Below, piece after piece: positions 6,522-9,471 of a stretch of 9,471 nt of DNA. The stretch is from JBDTMC01 sp039934475 (GTDB taxonomy: Bacteria; Acidobacteriota; Terriglobia; Bryobacterales; Bryobacteraceae): NCBI GenBank assembly GCA_039934475.1, contig JBDTMC010000302.1:1-9471 (forward strand). Reading direction: 5' to 3'. Position 1 is the first letter of the stretch. The number at the start of each line of letters is the position of its first letter. The notes under the pieces were generated by a model. The model was given only the letters and a program-made list of their open reading frames with translations. It made no database searches and had not been told where the DNA came from. The translations under genes were made by a program, and so were the position numbers.

Positions 6522-7841
6522 CTACCAGCGCGGCAGCACCCGGCGCCATTCCGGGTCCACATGCTTCCGCATCTCCGCCTCATCATCCCGCTTTTTATAA
6601 GGCAACTTGTGGTACCGCTCGCCCAACCGCGCCAGTTGATCGTAGTCCAGGCTCACGCCCAGTCCCGGCTTATCAGGCACCGGCACCGCTCCATTCACGA
6701 ACTTTACACGCCCGCCCTCAATCACTTCATCTTGCAAGGTCTGCCATGGATAGTGCGTATCGCAGGCATAAGTGAGTCGAGGCGCCGCAGCCGCCGCATG
6801 CGTCATGATCATCATGCTCACGCCCAGATGATTATTCGAATGCATGGAGAGTCCGAGATTAAACAACTCGCACGCAAAGGAGAGATTCTGCTGGGCGCGA
6901 ATGCCGCCCCAGTAGTGCGGGTCCGACAGCACAATCTGGACTGCGTCTTTTTCGCTTGCTTCGGGTAAGTGCGCAAAGCATGTCACGGCTACATTGCTCG
7001 CTAGTGGAGTTTCATTCCCCTCCGCTAACAGACACCGCCGCACCTCCGCCATGCCATCCATCCCCGCCGCCGGGTCTTCCAGGTAACCGCCGCCCGACAA
7101 CTCCGCGTGAAGTTCGCGTCCCACGCGTACCGACGTCTCCACACTCCAAGCGCAATTGGGATCGATCCGCAGCGGATAAGTCTCACCGAACTCTGAGCGC
7201 AAGGCCTTGATGGTGGCGATCTCCTCGTCCGGATCCAAAACCCCACCCTTCAGCTTGATCTCCTGGAAGCCATACGCATCGATCATTTGCGTCGCCTGAC
7301 GCACTATCGAAGCCGCATCCAGGCACTCCCCATACTCATCGTCCCGGGCATCCGCCCCCAAGCCCCCGCCGCCCCCATGCTTGTAAAACAGATACGCCGA
7401 ATAGGCCACCGAATCCCGCGCGCGCCCGCCCACCACATCGCACAAAGGCTTCCCTAACGCCTTCCCAATCGCGTCCAGACAAGCCACTTCCAGCGCCGCG
7501 AACGCACGCGTCTGCCTGTCCAGGGGGTTCTCACCCGGCACAAACCACGTCTGGCTTCGCCCGCCGGTAATCTCTCGCGTCTCCCTGGCGGCCATCGCTT
7601 CCAGATCCAAGCGCAAGCGTGTTAGCTGGAACGGGTCCATGCCCATCACACGTGGACCCAGCGCCATCAGCGCCGCCAGTTGGGCATCGCCGCCATAGGT
7701 TTCACTAATCCCCTTGATTCCGTCGTCGGTAAGAATTTCGACGATAGTACGGAGCGCATACGGCGCATGGCGTCCGTACGAACTGCGGAGGGGCGGATCC
7801 GCCACCGCTACTGGAAAAAGTCGCAGGCCGGTGATCCGCAT
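6522..7841 (-). CDS. Glucarate dehydratase-family enzyme (enolase superfamily)
   Basis: This 439-residue cytoplasmic enzyme has the enolase-superfamily layout: a capping domain (about 1-140) and a modified TIM barrel. The glucarate dehydratase set of catalytic residues is visible: the Lys-x-Lys pair K196/K198 in IKLKGG; metal ligands D227 (IDPN), E255 (LEDP) and N283 (ASNV); D307 in LSDPHYWGG; and the base H334 in SMHSNNHLG. KPGLGVSLD (391-399) is the usual C-terminal barrel-closing segment. The length is close to the roughly 446 residues of known glucarate dehydratases. The family abstracts a proton next to the carboxylate of an acid sugar and eliminates water, giving 5-keto-4-deoxyglucarate from D-glucarate. 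A related aldarate could be the true substrate. The ATG has no Shine-Dalgarno sequence (TTTCGTTTCT lies before it) and starts 10 bases after the stop of a small upstream gene, so translation may depend on that gene. Confidence 0.88.
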   Translation of the reverse strand: MRITGLRLFPVAVADPPLRSSYGRHAPYALRTIVEILTDDGIKGISETYGGDAQLAALMALGPRVMGMDPFQLTRLRLDLEAMAARETREITGGRSQTWFVPGENPLDRQTRAFAALEVACLDAIGKALGKPLCDVVGGRARDSVAYSAYLFYKHGGGGGLGADARDDEYGECLDAASIVRQATQMIDAYGFQEIKLKGGVLDPDEEIATIKALRSEFGETYPLRIDPNCAWSVETSVRVGRELHAELSGGGYLEDPAAGMDGMAEVRRCLLAEGNETPLASNVAVTCFAHLPEASEKDAVQIVLSDPHYWGGIRAQQNLSFACELFNLGLSMHSNNHLGVSMMIMTHAAAAAPRLTYACDTHYPWQTLQDEVIEGGRVKFVNGAVPVPDKPGLGVSLDYDQLARLGERYHKLPYKKRDDEAEMRKHVDPEWRRVLPRW

Positions 7842-7851
7842 AGAAACGAAA

Positions 7852-7986
7852 TTACTTACGCGCGCCGCGTTGCGGGCTCTTCACGCGGCTCTGGCGCAGT
7901 TTCATCTTCCGGCGCTTCGGCTTCCGGATCAAAAACGTGCCGCTGCCAACATATTCGGCTTGATACAGGGTCTTCTCGTCAGTCAC
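7852..7986 (-). CDS. Small, very basic 44-residue protein, unrecognised
   Basis: A GTG at 7986 opens a 44-codon frame ending at TAA (7852-7854). The start MTDEKTLYQAEYVGSG is mildly acidic and the second half is strongly basic: IRKPKRRKMKLRQSRVK (20-36), then a GARK end. The case for a real gene is the AAGGAG at 7993-7998, six bases before the GTG and among the best Shine-Dalgarno matches in the window, together with a plausible -10 box upstream and a stop 10 bases before the dehydratase ATG. It has no membrane segment, signal peptide or cysteine. The charge pattern would suit RNA, ribosome or nucleic-acid binding, but no family is recognised and no function is claimed. It could be a leader peptide that brings ribosomes to the dehydratase start, which lacks its own binding site. 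Confidence 0.6.
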   Translation of the reverse strand: MTDEKTLYQAEYVGSGTFLIRKPKRRKMKLRQSRVKSPQRGARK

Positions 7987-7992
7987 TCAGTG

Positions 7993-7998
7993 CTCCTT
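7993..7998 (-). promoter_or_regulatory. Strong Shine-Dalgarno site of the 44-residue gene
   Basis: AAGGAG on the minus strand, within TAAGGAG, sits six bases before the GTG at 7986. It is the main evidence that the small frame is translated, and it picks GTG over the internal ATG codon. Confidence 0.65.
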
Positions 7999-8020
7999 AG
8001 GGCGTAACTCGCAAACTCTG

Positions 8021-8026
8021 ATTGTA
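8021..8026 (-). promoter_or_regulatory. Candidate -10 box for the leftward operon
   Basis: TACAAT on the minus strand differs from the consensus -10 hexamer by one base. Transcription would start near 8014, giving a leader of about 28 bases that contains the AAGGAG site. No recognisable -35 lies at the right spacing (about 8043-8050), so the call is tentative. It lies only a few bases from a weak plus-strand -10 candidate (TATGCT, 8030-8035), so the two divergent promoters would overlap. Confidence 0.35.
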
Positions 8027-8043
8027 GCGTATGCTGAAAGAAG

Positions 8044-9273
8044 GTGGCTCCTTCCCGGCTCGTCCTCTCCCTTGCCTCTGCGCTCTTTATCGCCAGTGCG
8101 GCTCGCGCCGCTGACGCCGGCGCCCTGTTCCAGCAGATCGACGGCATTGTCGCCGAACTTAGTGAGATCACCGGTCTCAAGGCGAAATCCAAAGTCGCCT
8201 ACGCCATGATCGACCGCTCCCAGCTCAAGGATTTCCTCGAAAGCCGCATCAAAGAAGAGGTGAAGCCCGAGGAACTGCGCGCCGAAGAGACCACCCTCAA
8301 GAAGCTTGGCTTCCTCCCGCAGGATTTCGATCTCCGCGCCAGCACCGTTGACCTCCTCACCGAACAAGCCGCTGCCTTCTACGACTTCCGCAAGAAGAAA
8401 CTTTTCGTTCTCGATACCACCTCCGGCCAGATGCAGCAAACCGCCCTCGTCCACGAATTGGCTCACGCCTTGGCCGACCAGCATTTCAACCTCGGCCGCT
8501 TCATGGAACATGGCGTCAAAAGTGACGATGCCTCCACCGCGCGCATGGCCGTTATGGAAGGCCAGGCATCGTGGCTCATGACCGAATATATGGCTCGCCA
8601 TCAGGGGCAATCGCTCAAGGACAACCGCGCCCTGATGGAACTCATGACCAGCGGCGATTTCTCCGGCAGCCAGTTCCCGGTGCTCGAAAAGACGCCTCTC
8701 TACCTCCGTGAGACCCTCCTCTTTCCCTACACCAAGGGGATGCTCTTCCAGCACGTCGTCTATGAGAAGTTGGACCGCGCGGCCTTCGCCGAGGTCTTTC
8801 GCACGCCCCCTGCCACCACCCAACAGATCATCCACCCTGACGCCTATTTCGCCCATCGCCGCCCGGTGGATCCTCCTCTGCCGGAACTCCCCGCCGCCCT
8901 CAAGCGTTGGAAGGAACTATCCGCTGGAACCATGGGTGAACTCGACCATTCCCTTCTGCTCCGTCAATACGCCGGCAAAGAAACCGCCGCCGATCTCTCC
9001 CCCAAGTGGAGCGGCGGTCGCTATCGCGTCATCGAACAATCCAAAGGCGGTCCTGCCGCGTTGCAGTATGTCTCTGAATGGGAGACCGAGGAAGCGGCGG
9101 CGGACTATTTCCACGCCTATCGGAAGGTGCTTACCGCCAAATGGAAAGAAATTAACATACGCCGTGACGAGGGTGATCTGCTCACCGGACACGGTGATGA
9201 CGGGGACTTTGTGGTCCGTTTGGAAGGAAAGCGGGTAAGCAGCATCGAAGGCCAGCCTGCTCCGCCGTTGTAA
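8044..9273 (+). CDS. Secreted HExxH zinc metallopeptidase
   Basis: This 409-residue protein begins with a signal peptide (residues 1-22): one Arg, a hydrophobic run LVLSLASALFIA, then the ARA-AD cleavage site, so it should act in the periplasm or outside. The catalytic motif is HELAH (137-141, in LVHELAHALADQHF), with H137 and H141 as zinc ligands and E138 as the catalytic base. E172 in VMEGQASWL is the likely third ligand, giving a gluzincin-like HExxH...EGxA arrangement. Downstream, FPYTKGMLF (227-235) and TTQQIIHPDAYF (258-269) resemble uncharacterised bacterial and haloarchaeal surface metallopeptidases such as the Hvo_1808 group. The C-terminal part (about 298-400) is a separate small domain. 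The start is GTG at 8044, as an in-frame TGA lies at 8035-8037. AAGAAG touches the GTG, too close for a normal Shine-Dalgarno site. Peptidase activity is inferred from the motif; the substrate is unknown. Confidence 0.85.
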   Translation: MAPSRLVLSLASALFIASAARAADAGALFQQIDGIVAELSEITGLKAKSKVAYAMIDRSQLKDFLESRIKEEVKPEELRAEETTLKKLGFLPQDFDLRASTVDLLTEQAAAFYDFRKKKLFVLDTTSGQMQQTALVHELAHALADQHFNLGRFMEHGVKSDDASTARMAVMEGQASWLMTEYMARHQGQSLKDNRALMELMTSGDFSGSQFPVLEKTPLYLRETLLFPYTKGMLFQHVVYEKLDRAAFAEVFRTPPATTQQIIHPDAYFAHRRPVDPPLPELPAALKRWKELSAGTMGELDHSLLLRQYAGKETAADLSPKWSGGRYRVIEQSKGGPAALQYVSEWETEEAAADYFHAYRKVLTAKWKEINIRRDEGDLLTGHGDDGDFVVRLEGKRVSSIEGQPAPPL

Positions 9274-9298
9274 CCAAACACCAAGTGGCCCGTCAGGT

Positions 9299-9304
9299 TA
9301 AAAT
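9299..9304 (+). promoter_or_regulatory. Candidate -10 box for the redoxin-like gene
   Basis: TAAAAT matches the -10 consensus at five of six positions. A start near 9311 would give a leader of about 20 bases carrying the AAGGAG site. No convincing -35 is present at standard spacing, and the 57-bp gap holds no terminator, so co-transcription with the peptidase gene is also possible. Confidence 0.35.
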
Positions 9305-9316
9305 GTAGAGTCTTAC

Positions 9317-9322
9317 AAGGAG
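9317..9322 (+). promoter_or_regulatory. Ribosome binding site of the redoxin-like gene
   Basis: AAGGAG lies eight bases before the GTG at 9331 and fixes that codon as the start. Confidence 0.65.
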
Positions 9323-9330
9323 ACTTCCGA

Positions 9331-9471
9331 GTGCGTCGACGATTTGCCCTTTTGCTGCTGTCCGCCATCAGCGCGGTTCCCGTGTTTTCTGCTACCCTCC
9401 CGCGCCCTGCGCCGGAACTGATCATCGACATGCCCGATGGCTCCAAGCTGAATATCAACAAATACAAGGGC
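9331..9471 (+). CDS. Secreted redoxin/TlpA-like protein, N-terminal part only
   Basis: The window ends after 47 codons. A GTG start behind AAGGAG is followed by a signal peptide (three Arg, then FALLLLSAISAVPVFSA, cleavage likely after residue 21). The mature start, RPAPELIIDMPDGSKLNINKYKG (from residue 25), has the shape of the opening strands of AhpC/TSA and TlpA-type thioredoxin-fold proteins: APxL, a short 'DG...L' turn, then 'YKGK' just before the first core strand. In this family the next 15-20 residues usually bring the CxxC active site, which is outside the window. If it is TlpA-like, it would be a periplasmic thiol-disulfide protein. It follows the metallopeptidase gene by 57 bp on the same strand. 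Confidence 0.6.
   Translation, partial: MRRRFALLLLSAISAVPVFSATLPRPAPELIIDMPDGSKLNINKYKG

Noticed and set aside
6431..6586. Longer N-terminus for the TIGR00300 protein (52 extra residues).
   Set aside because: The extension is Arg/Cys-rich, overlaps the end of the dehydratase gene, and bypasses a well-placed GGGGA binding site at 6437-6441.
7365..7378. Run of C/G (five glycines in a row) in the dehydratase gene as a possible frameshift spot.
   Set aside because: The frame is intact on both sides and all catalytic motifs are present; the stretch falls in a variable loop of the family.
7987..8856. A 289-codon minus-strand open frame.
   Set aside because: It is antisense to the metallopeptidase, whose signal peptide and HELAH motif are clear; the Glu/Gly-rich translation is a typical shadow of GC-rich coding DNA.
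9274..9330. A transcription terminator after the metallopeptidase gene.
   Set aside because: No stem followed by a T-run is present in the 57-bp gap.

Overview
The window looks like a piece of a GC-rich acidobacterial chromosome, most like the Solibacter/Bryobacter group. The main clue is the pair at 414-3398: a short PadR regulator followed 6 bp later by an 879-residue permease of the ADOP type (acidobacterial duplicated orphan permease), a pairing known as a hallmark of Acidobacteriota. The assignment comes from protein families only, since the window has no rRNA or tRNA.

Layout. Bases 1-413 hold no intact gene, but the minus strand at 67-372 reads as a decayed CheW-like domain with two in-frame stops. 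A 14-bp perfect palindrome (384-397) then sits beside a probable -10 box and the padR start, which may be leaderless. padR and the ADOP permease run on the plus strand. They meet a minus-strand gene set head-on, with one base between the two stop codons and a 14-bp palindrome spanning both.

The minus-strand set, in transcription order, is: a 44-residue very basic small protein (7986-7852, not recognised), a glucarate dehydratase-family enolase-superfamily enzyme (7841-6522), a TIGR00300/LOR-SDH family protein related to the ornithine cyclodeaminase part of ArgZ/AgrE (6430-5195), the queuosine-pathway reductase QueF (5195-4794), and a coiled-coil plus SAM-methyltransferase protein (4797-3400). 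The last three are coupled by TAATG and ATGA start/stop overlaps, so they are almost certainly translated from one message. Their functions (ornithine to proline, preQ0 to preQ1, methyl transfer probably on a polysaccharide) do not form an obvious pathway. Gene order alone would suggest a housekeeping operon.

On the plus strand, divergent from the small-protein gene, lie a secreted HExxH zinc metallopeptidase (8044-9273) and the start of a secreted redoxin/TlpA-like protein (9331 to the window edge). Both appear to be exported.

No CRISPR array, insertion sequence, prophage, tRNA or riboswitch was seen. Nothing here clearly amounts to a new system. The observations most worth following are the small basic-protein gene with its strong ribosome binding site, the coupled TIGR00300-queF-methyltransferase genes, and the CheW remnant.
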